From assembly GCF_034190915.1 (NCBI RefSeq), contig NW_026947486.1:75744044-75808043 (forward strand): a stretch of 64,000 nt of DNA, read 5' to 3'. The translations under genes and the position numbers were made by a program. The stretch is from Cavia porcellus. Its lineage: Eukaryota; Chordata; Mammalia; Rodentia; Caviidae. Of this stretch, positions 1-11,415 are shown piece after piece. Positions within the stretch are counted from its first letter, which is position 1; each line of letters begins with the position of its first letter. Below the pieces are notes generated by a model. That model saw nothing but the letters and a program-made list of their open reading frames with translations. It was not told where the DNA came from and made no database searches.

Positions 1-68
1 GGGGATTGAACTCACAACCACCTGCTTGCAAGGCAGGTGCTTATGCCACTGAGCTAAATCCCCAGCCC
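1..68 (-). mobile_element. ID-type tRNA-derived SINE (head; tail lies off the window)
   Basis: Read on the minus strand it begins GGGGCTGGGGATTTAGCTC, has a tRNA-like A box (TAGCTCAGTGG) and a B box (GTGAGTTCAATCC), and ends at the window edge before any A-rich tail. It matches the better-preserved copies at 2971 and 3368. ID SINEs are pol III retrotransposons mobilised by L1. Confidence 0.9.
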
Positions 69-225
69 CTCAAAATTGCTAGTTTAAAGCCACATGTAAG
101 AAAGTTTTAAACTAAAAAGATATAGTACTAAAATTAAATATTAATAAAGAGGTATTATAATTAGGGACAAATAGAAATTGAAGTTGAAAATATGAGAACG
201 GAAATGAAATACACTAGAGCAGTTT

Positions 226-680
226 GGTAATTCCTCAAAAAACACAGAGTTACTATACAGCCATACATAGTAACATTATTCGTAGTAACCAAGAGGTGGA
301 GAAAACTTAGATACCCATTAAATGATGAATGAGACAATAACTTGTGATATATCCAGAAAATTAAATAGTTATTTGGCATTAAAAAAGGATGAAGTACTGA
401 CATATGTTGAAATATGAATGAATCATGAAAATGTGGTGAGAGAATAAAGCTAGACACAAGATGTGGCATAATTGTGTCTATATTAACAGTACAAAATTAG
501 AAAATCAATGAATAGAAAGTAGATTAATGATTGACTGGGTTTAAAGATAGGAATCTGAATGGGAAGGAAAAATCTTATTGGAGCAAAAAAAATTAACATG
601 CTTTGTACAGTAGACAAATAGTGAATTTTATAGTATATACTGAAAATTCAATAAAGCTGTTTATATATATATATATTGTC
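226..680 (+). mobile_element. Ancient L1 fragment, ORF2 3' end plus 3'UTR
   Basis: The stretch reads like the end of L1 ORF2: a 'nnatagtaaccaagaggtgg' block, then 'cccattaaatgatgaatgag', then the 'ttggcattaaaaaaggatgaa' analogue and 'agctagacacaaga'. It is heavily diverged and has no open frame, consistent with an old mammalian L1M-type copy. The 3' border is approximate. A short (TA)n run at 660-677 sits near its end. Confidence 0.6.
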
Positions 681-2337
681 AACATAAAACAAGCAGCAGA
701 GTCACCAACCCTTCAAAACAAATATTTCATCTGAGAATAATAGGGAAATAAATCTAGTATATGTATGACATGGAGACAAAGGTATTTTTTTAAGGTAAAA
801 AGAAGAGGGTGACATCAATCATTTTGAAACAATAATCTTTGGCTAAAAGGATCGATAATAAGAGTGTTATCAGTCCAAGGTTGGAAAGGTAGTTTCTATG
901 TATGTAGCCTTATTATAGACAACTAACTTAGGTAGAAATATTAGAGGCAAGGCCCTCAAAGGAGTCAGTACAGAAGATGAGAATGCATTTCAACTGTGAC
1001 TGGAGGTGCAGTCATTAGTGATCAGGCCACATGATAAAGAAGAAATGATCAGGAGTTCATATTCCCTAAAGGAATAAGTGGTAATATCTGGTCCAGTAAA
1101 TTCTAGAATGACATTAGTCTGCTCAGTGGGTGACTAAGATCCTTTGACCCATCTCATCCTGAAAAGTTCTTTGCTCTTTCCATGTACACTTGCTACATGA
1201 CTTACTTCCCCATTGGATCGACATTATCTAAGTGGCTATACTTGTAACCATGATTGATCATAGTTTCGTCTCATGGTATAACCACCTGGTAATTTTGTAC
1301 CCATTTAATGATTTGATCTGTAAAACTTACAGAAAGTGGGCTAATTGGAAACTCATGCAGGTCCCCTCCTGTCTCACTCAGAAACTGTCTATCTCCCAAT
1401 AAATATTTCCTACTCTTAACCTTCATTGTTCCTCAGAATTCATTCTTCAGTCTTTGACTTTGGGGCACACAAACTTGGTGTATCTGACATCGAGCAGTTT
1501 GAGAGATTTAATATTTCCCTTACATTATTTGAAATTTCTATATCATCCTTATCTTCTCCTCACAGAAATATTTCTGTGTGTAAGAGTGTGGCAATTTTGT
1601 ACAAGGCGGTAATTTGGCAATCTTAATTTTTTTAAAGAGAGACACTCTTTTTGATAGTATTTGTTATCAGTCAGATATACATATGGACCTCACTGCATGG
1701 CCTTTCAACGCCACGTTGTTAGGGTTTGAGGTAAGTTTGATGTTTTGATCCTGACAACTTTCACATTTCTTAATGCACACATGCACACGCAAATACAAGC
1801 TCTTAAGAACATATCCAGAAGGAAAGGGGAAAAAATTCTCCCTTTACCATCCATAGTTTTTATTTGGAATAGACACCTGCAAATAAAGACAGATTAACAA
1901 TAGAAAGCAAACAGAGTTTATTAAGTGTATACCTTGTATATTTATAGGAGACACTAGGAGAAATAAACCACAAAAATGTGTCTCTAAAGTTTAAATGTCA
2001 CCTTCAAACAAACCAAAAAGCCATATTAGGAGAATAATAAGGGGGAGGTGATGAGAAAAAATAAAATAAACAAGGTTAAGGTCTGTTATGCAGATTCAGT
2101 CAGTATCTTCTCCATTGATAAAGCCCCCATAGTGAATCAGAGTCAGCCTTCTCATCCAAGAGCTGAGGAGACAGTCTTCCAAATGGAGAGTTCCTATAAA
2201 GGCGTAAATTTCTCTAGCATTCTTTTTTCAGAACTTCTCTCAACATAAATACATCAAAGTAATCTGTATGAGGAAAAACTTATTTGGGATATATATATAT
2301 ATAGCAGCAGTGCATATTATTTTAAAAACTATGCAAG
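681..2337. other. No gene or firm repeat recognised
   Basis: AT-rich sequence with only short chance ORFs. I see no codon-like conservation, SINE head or LTR pair. A short (AT)n run lies at 2289-2303. The end of the 1000-1420 part (AATAAATATTTCC at ~1399) has an LTR-like look, but I could not find a matching partner. Confidence 0.4.
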
Positions 2338-2425
2338 TTGGGCCTGGGATTTAGTTTAGCGACCCAAGTGCCTGCCCAGTAAGTGTGAGATTGTGAGTTC
2401 GATCCATGGTATCAAAAAGAAAAAG
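2338..2425 (+). mobile_element. Diverged ID-type SINE
   Basis: A plus-strand tRNA-like head (GGGATTTAGTTTAGCGACC) is followed by a B-box-like GTGAGTTCGATCC and an A-rich tail. Imperfect flanking copies of AAAAACTATGCAAG (before) and AAAAAGCTATGAAAG (after) are a possible target duplication. Confidence 0.8.
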
Positions 2426-2970
2426 CTATGAAAGCAGGTTATTGAGTAATGACAGGAAAATCAGAGACAAATAAAAGGTATTTTTGTATTTTGGTATTTT
2501 TCTTTTTCTCATTGTTGATTATCAGAATTTTATTTCATCAATTTGGAAGCCTTCTTCCTGAACTATTTCTAAAATAGATTGTACAACAAAAGTTTGAAAT
2601 TTTGTTAGAGTCACCCATAAAAATCTCAGCTCTGGCACCATACAATCTCATCCTGGGGATTTTCTTTGAGATTAAAGAGAAATCTCTTTAAGAACATTCT
2701 CAACATCAACAAAGGCAACTTATTTCTTCTATTTTCTGTCTCTTTTTGAGTCAACTTTATTCAAAACTTTTAATATCGTCTTTCTTTAAAATACACTTCC
2801 GTAACTGTAGTAAAATACTGAGGCAGATGATGAAGGTATGGCAAACTGGCTGAGCAAGTGGGCATGACCCGTCAATCACAGAGATCCAGAAACTGCACAG
2901 AAAATCAGTTCCCGAAACCTGGTGCTTGGGACCTGTCATAGAATTCTATTTTCAATATTTGTGCAAACTC

Positions 2971-3075
2971 GGGGCTGGGGATTTAGCTCAGCGGCATAAG
3001 CACCTGCCTTGCAAGCAGATGGTCATGAGTTCAATCCCTGGTACCGATAAAAACAAAAAAAAAAAAAAAAAAAAA
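2971..3075 (+). mobile_element. ID-type SINE with perfect target-site duplication
   Basis: Near-consensus copy: A box TAGCTCAGCGG, B box CATGAGTTCAATCC, GGTACCGATAAAAA tail start, then a long A tail. A perfect 16-bp duplication AATATTTGTGCAAACT lies at 2954-2969 and 3076-3091, showing L1-type target-primed insertion. The low divergence suggests a fairly recent event. Confidence 0.95.
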
Positions 3076-3363
3076 ATATTTGTGCAAACTTAATAGAACC
3101 TTATAAATTTGATGTCATCCTGAGGAGTGTGAGTTGTCCAAGCCCAGGTGAGCAGTAATATGGTGCCTCACATCCTTCATCCTGTCATGACTGAGATGAC
3201 CAATAAGTATCTGCCACCATATGTCCAAGATTTCATTCATGATGTGCCACAGCCAATGACACATACAGCTGCTTCCATATGGCCCCCCAGTCCCTTAATG
3301 TGAATGTGATTTCTGTGATAACAGAGTTTTCAGCAGGCATAATTATTTTAAATTGTCCTTTAT

Positions 3364-3367
<4 letters not shown>

Positions 3368-3405
<38 letters not shown>

Positions 3406-3498
3406 TCTTTTTCATTTTTATCGGTACCGGGGATCGAACTCACGACCGCCTGCTTTCAAGGCAGGTGCTTATGCCGCTGAGCTAAATCTCCAGCCCCC
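3368..3498 (-). mobile_element. ID-type SINE with perfect target-site duplication
   Basis: Minus-strand copy with a ~38-nt T run (its A tail), the ATCGGTACCGGGGATCGAAC B-box side and the GCTGAGCTAAATC A-box side. Perfect 17-bp duplication AATTGTCCTTTATTCTT at 3351-3367 and 3499-3515. The ORFs crossing the T run (poly-F or poly-K) are not genes. Confidence 0.95.
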
Positions 3499-3689
3499 AA
3501 TTGTCCTTTATTCTTATAAAGGCATTTTTCAAGTAAACATAGTTGGAAGGAGAAAATATACCCTTGATATTTGCTTTTTAAGAGGCAAATTCTCTATACC
3601 AGTCATCACACTTCTCCAGGATCTGAATTGTATCACCAATTTCCAGTGACAGACCATAATAGGATCATTCCTCAAAAACTGGTTATAAC

Positions 3690-4315
3690 TTTCTATAGGT
3701 TGCCCTTAATGAAACTATTCAACAGGAAAAATAATAAATCCAAGCATGAAACAAGCCAAAGTGCAAATGACATTATAAACTCTAATAGACATAGAAGATC
3801 AGAAAAGCATCAATACAATTATAGTAGGGAGTCTAAATGCCACACTTTTACAAATAGGTCAACTAAAAAAAAATTACATGCAAATATCAAAGTTGAACCA
3901 AACTTTCCAAAAAAACAGACTTAATTGATAGCTACAAAGTGTTCCACCCAACAATGAATACAAATTCTTTTTGACCACAATGGTACTTCCTCCAAATCAC
4001 ACCACATATTAGTGAATAAAGCATACCTAACTAAATGCAAAAGAATCACAATTTTATCATATATATTATCAAACCACAGTACAATGAAGTGAGAAATTAG
4101 TACCAGAAGAAACCATGGAATCTATACAAACATTTGGAAATTAAACAACACAATCTTGAATAATCAATGAATCACAGAGAAATTGAAGAAATATAGCAGA
4201 CATTTCTTAGAATTAAATAATAATGCCAGTATGATATACCAAAATTTATAGGACACAATGAAAGCAGTCCTGTGGGGAAAACTTACAGCAGTGAATGCCC
4301 ACATCAGAAGAATAG
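3690..4315 (+). pseudogene. L1 ORF2 endonuclease-region fragment
   Basis: Diverged plus-strand match to the second half of the L1 endonuclease and the following linker. It contains the 'gatagctacaaagtgttccacccaac' stretch equivalent to the D-(V/I)-Y-R-x-F-H-P segment, then a 'tatcaaaccacag' SDH analogue, and ends in 'aaagcagtcctgtggggaaaac' like the other ORF2 copies here. Full of stops and frameshifts. It is truncated at both ends, with sequence unlike it starting near 4320. Confidence 0.75.
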
Positions 4316-4324
4316 TATGGGATA

Positions 4325-5330
4325 TATAGTGAAAATGGCACAGTAGTCCATGTCAGCAACTTGGCTGGCAATACAAAGTGTCTAAAATGGAAAACAATAA
4401 CATAGAGAGAAACCAAAGCGAATTGAGGTTACATGGAAAGTGTGAGGGAACTGACAGAGGAGAAGATAGAATTAATGGATTCTGCAGAAATAGATCACAT
4501 CACAAAGGAGACACCATACAGCTCTGCTAGACAGCGGCTGGCTGTCTTCCAGCTAGGAGGCAAAGTGAAACTAAAAACTTAAGGAAAACCAGAGAACTAT
4601 ATCAGGACTAAAAGAATTACCTGGAGTTGGAATAAGCAAGGAAAATGGAAAAAACTGCTGCTAGAATGGCATTCTACAATCAACAGCTGAGTGACCACAT
4701 TACAAGCACCTGAATCTACAACCTTGGCGCAGAAGCTGATAGAGATGTCATTATAGGGAAGAGCTGAGTTTTAAACCTAGGTCCTAGAGCAGCCTGTTGA
4801 CTACTTCACCCTGTTAAGTTCCCAGAGTGGATGAGGGAAAGATAGTCATGAGAGACTGCTGAAAGTTGGAGAAGACTGGGAGGAGTCCTGTTATGAGGTA
4901 GAGCACAGTGAACACAGACTAGGCTCCTGAGGTCAGTGACCAGGTTCAGCCTGAGTTACACAGGGTTGGAAGCTCCTATTGCTGCCGTGTTCTCACTGTG
5001 AGCAGATCTCTACACCCAGCACTGTTCTGGGGGAAGACTGCCACCTTAGACATTCAGTGTGAACACATCCTGGCTTGAGCTCTGCTCTTTAATCATAGGC
5101 TGAGGAAAATAGCCATGTATATGAAACAATACAAAATTGTCTTGTAATTACACTTTATTTGACTGCATTATTTTCATTTTTATTTCATGCTTTTCTTCTC
5201 ACCTACCACTGTATTCTCTTCAAACCTCCCCCTTACTAACACTCTTTATCCAGCCCACCTCCCATTGTCCTTATCTCATTGCAGAGAGACTACACATAAT
5301 AAAGTGTAATAGTGTGCATAAATAATAGAC
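4325..5330 (+). mobile_element. Probable L1 5'UTR fragment
   Basis: It starts GAAAATGGCACAGTAGTCC, which resembles the 'aagatggc...agta' start of old L1 5'UTRs (compare 58021 here), and continues as moderately GC-rich non-coding sequence into a pyrimidine-rich stretch (5160-5290) like that at 58620-58920. No ORF1 follows. Assignment is by resemblance only. An LTR internal region is the main alternative. Confidence 0.4.
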
Positions 5331-5506
5331 AAATGGGGGAATTGTAATTGTGAGGAGTATTATAGAGAATGTTGCAAAATTGAGTCTATGGATGCTTTTA
5401 AAAACCAGAAGTAGTTCTTTCAGTAAAATTTAGGGACAGAATTGAAATCACATAAAGTAAATAACAGAAGGAGTCAATGTTGTACCCCAAAAATGAGACA
5501 CCATGA

Positions 5507-5874
5507 TGTTGTCCAAAAAATGGGGAGAGACATCTTTTAAAAGAAAAAGGAGCGCTTTATTTAAGCTGGCACCAGCAGCACAGTGCAGTTGGAGTTTGCA
5601 AAGCTATGTAACCAGGTTAAATTTTTGTCAGGCTTTTATAGAAGAAAACCACAAAGCAAAAGATGGGAGGGGGGATAAAATGAGGAAGACCTTTGTTCCC
5701 TTTTACTTGAGGACAGAGTTTTTACAGGAAGTTTCGCAGCCAGTGGTCAACCGGTTCCTTTACAGGAATTTACAGTTCTTGGTCAACTAATTTCAGGAAT
5801 ATCTGCTTTTTATCATGGGGGCAAGGGTTAAGACAGAATGTGGGCAGCTTGTGGCCATCTAATTTTGGACAACA
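5507..5874 (-). mobile_element. Endogenous retrovirus LTR (minus strand)
   Basis: On the minus strand it starts TGTTGTCCAAAATT and ends TTTTTTGGACAACA, giving TG...CA with a short inverted repeat (TGTTGTCC/GGACAACA). A TATA-like TTCTATAAAAGCC (plus 5632-5644) lies upstream of a poly(A) signal AATAAAGCGC (plus 5556-5561), the U3-R-U5 order expected for a minus-strand LTR. No flanking target duplication is visible, so one side is probably proviral interior or deleted. Family not assigned. Confidence 0.8.
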
Positions 5875-6220
5875 CCTGTCCCTTGCAAAGGGGGAATAAA
5901 GGTTAGCACAGCAAACAGGTTACCTGGGGTGAGGACACATACAGAACAGTATGGCAGTGCTGTAGTTAATTTACAACAATGTGGTCGGTGCTCCAGGGTG
6001 GTCAGCCATGGAAAATAGCTGTATTTGCAAAGGGAGTTACAGTATAATTAAGGTGTATAACTAGGGCAATGGCAAGCATAGAACAGGATGACAATACTTT
6101 TTAGCTAGTGCACAACAGTCAAAACTAGCACTTCACATACAAAGCTGAAAATTATTCGTGGGGAAACAACATCTTACTAAAAATCCCATATAATTCACAA
6201 ACTTCCCTCATTTATCCCTG
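5875..6220 (-). mobile_element. Possible proviral interior next to the LTR
   Basis: Sequence directly upstream (in minus orientation) of the LTR at 5507-5874. The junction reads GCAAGGGACAGG before TGTTGTCC, a weak polypurine-tract candidate. No retroviral coding motif is readable. It ends where L1 ORF2 sequence begins at ~6225. Confidence 0.3.
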
Positions 6221-6224
6221 ACCT

Positions 6225-6790
6225 GAAGTAAAACAGTAACTTCCAAAACTGTTATACAGATTCAGTGAGATCTCATTCAATCTACCAACAGCATACCTTA
6301 CAGATATAGAGAAATTAATTCTTAAATTCATATGGAATCAGAAGAGATCCAGAATACCCAAAACAAATTTGGACAACAAGAGCAAAGTCAGAGGCACAGC
6401 AAAATCTGAATTCAGGCTATACTATAAAGCAATAGTGACAAAACTATATGGCACTGGAACAAAGCAGATATGTGAATCACTGGAATAGAACTGAGGAAAC
6501 AGTAACTTCCTCAGACACATTCAGCTATTTGATCCTCAACAAATAGGCCAAAATCATATGCTGGAGAAAACATAGGCTATTTACAAGTGTTTCTAGGAAA
6601 ACTGGTTATCTGTATGCAGAAAATTGAAACTGGACAATTATTTCTCACAATATACTAAATTAAAGTCAAAATGCATCAAATATCTAAACCTTAAAACAAA
6701 AACTTAAACCTATTGAAATGCAAAGTAGGTAAAAGGCTTAAATACTTCGGGATATGAAATGAGTTTATAAACAACTAAGAAGCAAGAACT
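6225..6790 (+). pseudogene. L1 ORF2 3' half fragment
   Basis: Matches the post-RT part of ORF2 in the other copies: 'aaactgttatacagattcag', 'aattcttaaattcatatggaa', 'ggcactggaacaaagcag' and 'ggaaaactggttatctgtatg'. Multiple stops; no frame longer than ~60 codons. Ends abruptly against an earlier ORF2 segment (next entry), showing rearrangement or two insertions. Confidence 0.8.
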
Positions 6791-7115
6791 TCACGGAAGA
6801 TTCAAAACCAATAGTTCTGAACACTTTAATGAAATTCAGAGGAAAGAAATACTTCCAAATTCATTCTCAGAAGTTCATGGAATCTTAAAATCATAACCAG
6901 ATAAGGATCCAGCCAAAAAGAACTATAGGCCAATCTCTCTAGTGAATAAGATACTGGCAAATGAAATTCAACAGATCACCAAAAAGATCAACCCCATTAT
7001 CAAGTAGGCTTTATCCCAAAGACACAAGAATAGTTCAACATATGTAAATCAATAAATTTAACTCATCTCATAAATAAAACCAGAACTAAAAATCACATGA
7101 TTATAGAAGACCATT
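6791..7115 (+). pseudogene. L1 ORF2 reverse-transcriptase fragment
   Basis: Contains the RT region 'ccaaaaagaactataggcc' (KENYRP segment), 'atactggcaaatgaaattcaac' and 'gtaaatcaataaattt', in the order seen at 33960-34140. It lies downstream of a more C-terminal piece, so the order is inverted relative to an intact ORF2. Strongly decayed. Confidence 0.8.
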
Positions 7116-7639
7116 TGGATGGCTCTTCTTGAATGCAGATCACCTCCACATTAGTTAAACTGTGTCTTATCTCCATGTATTTATATATACAGAATTGACT
7201 AAGCTATTTCCTTTTCCCTTCAATTGGCTCTAAGCAATGTAAATAGGGCTGGCTGAAGTACTGACGTGTAATCTTTGAAGCTTGATGACACTTTCCTGTT
7301 TCCTCCCCTCACATCTCCCTATAAATGGTTGAGCACAGTGGATGGCAGAGTCAGATGTTGCCAGGAATGTCAACTGAGTTTGAGCCTCATGATGAGAGGT
7401 TATGATTATCTAGGGCACAAAATTTTACATATGAGAAACTGAAACAACAGCCCTTAACATTTAAATGTTATCCTAATTGAGTTATGCAGATTGATCTTTC
7501 TTCATTCTCCTCTATGCATATTATAGAGATGCTTTCTAGCTTCTTTGTTAAGCCTAGCTCAGTCTCATGTAATCCCCACTATTCTCACCATCACTCATCC
7601 TTGAACCACTCCTTTCTTCACAAGTTAATAAATTGTGGA
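7116..7639. other. No gene recognised
   Basis: Non-repetitive by eye, AT-rich, no convincing ORF or mobile-element landmark. It separates the L1 fragments from the L1-A 5' end. Confidence 0.35.
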
Positions 7640-8163
7640 TGAGCTGAGCCTAGTCTGTGCCCATTGGCGCTCTCCTACTGCCACACACACAGGACGGCCA
7701 CTGTGCTCCACCCCAGCTTAGGCTGCTGGGCTGGGCCTCGGTGCCTCAGTGCCCTCACATCGCTGCTGCACAGAGAACGCCAACCAAGCTCCACCCAGGC
7801 TAAGGCAGTTGAACCCAGCCTGTGATCTGGCACACTCCTTCCATGTGCTGATACAGAGGGCTGCCATGCCCACCCTGGTTTGGCCTGCTGCCCTCAGTTA
7901 CCCTCCCCATCACTTAGACCAAGCACTGCTGTGAACGTTTGGCTCCTACTCTCCCTCCCAGAACCTTGAACTGCAGTGGACTGGCAGTGCTGGTTTGATA
8001 GGAGACTTGGTGGCCCTTTGCCAAGACAGAAGACCTTGGCAGATTCTGGTCGCTATGTACCCAACAATCAGATAGACATCAACCATAAAGTATGACCCTA
8101 GGAAATACACTGCAGACAGTTGTGAGTATTGGGATTGAGTAACCAGATATGGCCCAGAAGGTG
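7640..8163 (+). promoter_or_regulatory. L1-A 5'UTR with ~82-bp tandem monomers
   Basis: GC-rich interval in an AT-rich setting. Related units start near 7708 (GCTCCACCCCAGCTTAGGC), 7789 (GCTCCACCCAGGCTAAGGC) and 7872 (CACCCTGGTTTGGCC), a spacing of 81-83 bp. Tandem promoter monomers are known from mouse L1, where they drive transcription. Here that role is inferred from position only. Confidence 0.55.
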
Positions 8164-8643
8164 AAAATGACAAAATGAAAAAGCAAAATGCAGTCTTAAA
8201 CATCTAGACCATCAGGTGCAAGAACAACTGACAGTGAAATGGAAGACTAAAAGTCATACACCAGAAATCTCTGAAAAGCTAGCAAATGAAGTAAAGAAAC
8301 AAATCCATGAGGCTACAGAGGAAATCAAATTAAAAGTAATGCCTTATGCAAAGATATAAATAACAACCTTAGCAAGGATTTGCTTGACATAGCTAGGGAA
8401 GAAATAGATAAACAAAATACAGGAGCATGGGAAACTGGTTGAAACTTTGAATGAAGAATCAAGAAAACAAGCGGAATCCATGAAACAAATTCAAATAAAT
8501 ATCCAAGAAACCAAAAATTCTACTGAAAACTGGCAAAACTATTTAAATGAAGCTGAGGATAGAATTTCAGATCTTGAGGACAGGATCGCAAATAGTGACC
8601 ATGAAAGGATAGAACTTATAAAAACAACAATCCAGCATGAAAT

Positions 8644-8955
8644 TGAAAGAGTTTTTGGCACAGTTAGAAGACAGAATATAAAGCAAAGTGGCCTTTATTT
8701 TAAGGATGCAGAGAGAAACTCCATGACTGACAGGGCCTGGCTTTCTCTGCCGGACACGTGCTGTGGGGGGGCATACATATAGCTTTGGTCTGGGTTGGTG
8801 CCTAGAAGGGCATTACTGATGCACCAGCAGCCAATTAGAACTCATTTCACACAACAGGTAAATTGCCTAGGGGTGGGAAAAATGACCTCAAGGTAAATGT
8901 CCCTTGGTCCCACCTCTCATTGCTGTAGTGTCCTATCTAGGGCAAGATCCTTTCA
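8644..8955 (-). repeat. 3' LTR of the nested element
   Basis: Starts TGAAAGAGTTTTTGGC and ends AGATCCTTTCA (plus-strand reading). Minus strand carries AATAAAGGCC (plus side ~8694-8703). Pairs with 11102-11415. Confidence 0.9.
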
Positions 8956-11101
8956 TTCCCATCTTTTTATTGTTAGGAAAAGGGTGAAATTTTTCTCTCT
9001 CTTACTGCTTTATGCTGAAAGGGGGCACGATATTGGGTTTTAGGAAGGTTGATGGGATGATGGTTGATGCCCATGCAGAAGCTGGTGTCAGGTGTTTTGG
9101 CCAGAACAACTTTATCACTGGTGAATGCCCACACAGTAGACTGGAAAAACAAAGAGACAAGGTGCTATGAGGAGGCAGGCCACTATCATATTTAAGGACC
9201 CAGGTGAGGTAGAAGAAAAGGTGCCTTTGATTTAGATATGTAGAATCCATACCATGGTGAGGTAGAATTCTGAAAAAATAAGTGTGGAGTTAGAAGGAAT
9301 GAAATTATGAGAGGTGATTATTCCCCCTTCTGAAAGGGTAAAAGTTAAGAGGGTAGATAGGTAAGACTTGTCTCTGGCTATTAACCATGGGTATTTTAAC
9401 ATTTGTGCACTGAAGAAATTTGTGAAGCATCTCTAGGCATATGTCTGGATCTGAAAGAAAACACTTATTATATATTACATAATTTTTTTTAAAAAAATTA
9501 TTATTTGACTGGTGACCTCATGTTGGTCTGATCTGAATCGCCTGACTTGAACACAAGGAAAAGGCAGCAGAAACAATCCCAATTTTATATTTGAAGGCAT
9601 GAATTTACCATCAGATCAGCCGCAATGAATTGTCTTAGTCATATGAACTTTAGTTGAGGTGTCTCCCATAAGGCTATGGAGATTATTGGAGGCTCCAATT
9701 AATAAACAAGAGCTGGTTAAAATTACAAGTTGGCCACTTTTTTGTCCATCAGTATAAGTCCCGTCCAATGTCTCCTAACCCCAAGGGATTTTGTTTAACC
9801 AATTTTAGCATAATTTTCACCAGCTGGCAAACTAGTTGGAAGTGTGTTTTTTAAATGTATAACCTAAATAAACCTTGAGTAAATGGTTTGAAAATGCAAA
9901 AAAGGAAAAAAAGATTGTTGAGCTCAAATAAAAAGGAACAGCTGTTTATAGAGCAGGCACAGGACAAACATAGACAGATGATCTGTAGTTGGGTGCCCAA
10001 ACTCACTGCCTCACTGGGTGGCCATGGCCCCTTCCCCTCCTGCCACATCCCATTACCTCTTCCTCCACACCACCAGCCAGAGCTGCACTTGGGGTCTGAC
10101 CTGAGCCAAGTCATGTGGTGCCCACAGGGGGAGCATGGAGCTGGAGCAGTCCGGACCACATGCACCACTCACCATCGCCGCCCACCCTGCCTGCGCACAG
10201 CCCAATGCCATCTGCATGCGCCTCCCCCCATCCCAGCCACACATGCTCCAGGAAAGGTGGGCTGGCAAGTGGCAGGGTGGGGAGGAATTGAGAAACTGGA
10301 GCCTAGTGGGTGGAGGGGGAAGGAGCAGTCTTTGGCTGAGAAGGCTGTAGGATTTGGTGTAAAAAAAGGAGCCCCATCCTAAGTGTGGGGAGGGGGAGAG
10401 ATCCTGGAGGAGCAGAGTGAGAGAAAGACACATCCTTAAATTGAAAAAGGCCTAAAGATGGAGAGTTTTTGCCAACTTGCCACCACTGTGATAAAAGCAT
10501 GATTAAAAATCAGTTTTTTGGGTTTTGGTAGCCTTTTAGAGGCTGAGAGCACCAAGGTTATGAACCAGGCACCACAGAGGTGTGTTTTTTGGGAGACAGG
10601 AAGTGGTCCCCATTACCAAATTATAAGTGAGCTGAGAGAACAACTTTGTCTTGGGAAGTAACAGCTCCTCCCAAGGAGTGTGGAAGCTGTTCTGGGTCAC
10701 ACATATCAAAAGAGATCATCACCTATCTTGTAAGCATGACACGGAATGTCCACACCCATTCTCTTTGGCCTGGTCACTGAAGAGTGTGGGGCAGATCCCA
10801 GCAAACAAAAATGTCGGTCTTGCCTCAAGCTGTGCAGCCTAAGGAGCCTGAAAATTGATATCCCTGTTCTGGAACAGCAGAATAGATTTTCTGTTGCAAG
10901 CTTGTTGAGGGATGGAGACCAAAAAAAGCCTGGACAGCAGCTCACCTGCATGGATTGAGGAAAGTTGATGTTACATGCAGATTAGTAGTGGCAAGTAAAT
11001 GGTCCCAGAGAAAGAAAAAGATGGTTCTTAGGCAGGGGCACTCAGACTGGGAGGGATTCCCAGGAGTCACTCACTCTGCCATCTGAGTCACAGCACCATT
11101 A

Positions 11102-11415
11102 TGAAGGAGTTTTTGGCATGGTTAGAAGACAGAATATAAAGTAAGTGGCCTTTATTTTAAGGATGCAAAGAGAAACTCCATGACTGACAGGGCCTGGCTT
11201 TCTCTGCTGGACACGTGCTGTGGGGGGGCTTACATATAGCTTTGGTCTGGGTTGGTGCCTAGAAGGGCATTACTGATGCACCAGCAGCCAATTAGAGCTC
11301 ATTTCACACAACAGGTAAATTGCCTAGGGGTGGGAAAAATGACCTCAAGGTGGTAAACATCCCTTAGTCCTGCCTCTCACTGCTGTAGTGTCCTATCTAG
11401 GATAATATCCTTTCA
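11102..11415 (-). repeat. 5' LTR of the nested element
   Basis: Partner of 8644-8955. The same landmarks are present, with a few substitutions and a small indel near 11350. The PBS-like site abuts its inner edge. Confidence 0.9.

Larger units (their letters stand above)
8644..11415 (-). mobile_element. LTR retroelement with both LTRs, 5-bp TSD, His-type PBS
   Basis: Two homologous ~313-bp direct repeats (8644-8955 and 11102-11415) begin TGAA and end TTTCA, flanked by a perfect 5-bp duplication GAAAT (8639-8643, 11416-11420). AATAAA sits near the LTR end only on the minus strand, giving the orientation. Three bases inside the minus-strand 5' LTR lies TGGTGCTGTGACTCAGAT (plus 11081-11098), close to a tRNA-His primer binding site; at the other end AAAAAGATGGGAA (plus 8956-8968) is a polypurine-tract candidate. 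The ~2.15-kb interior has no recognisable gag, pol or env, so this is a non-autonomous or gutted element. By hand the LTRs differ at roughly 15-20 sites. Confidence 0.85.

Noticed and set aside
161..469. 102-codon minus-strand ORF
   Set aside because: Antisense to an ancient L1 ORF2 end and without any domain.
2971..3045. tRNA gene
   Set aside because: It has tRNA-like A and B boxes but an A-rich tail, target duplication and many copies, so it is a SINE.
3233..3485. ORFs with poly-Phe / poly-Lys runs
   Set aside because: They cross the A/T tail of a SINE and have no other content.
9851..10500. Cluster of 65-164-codon ORFs on both strands
   Set aside because: GC-rich interior of the LTR element; ORFs overlap in opposing frames and show no domain.
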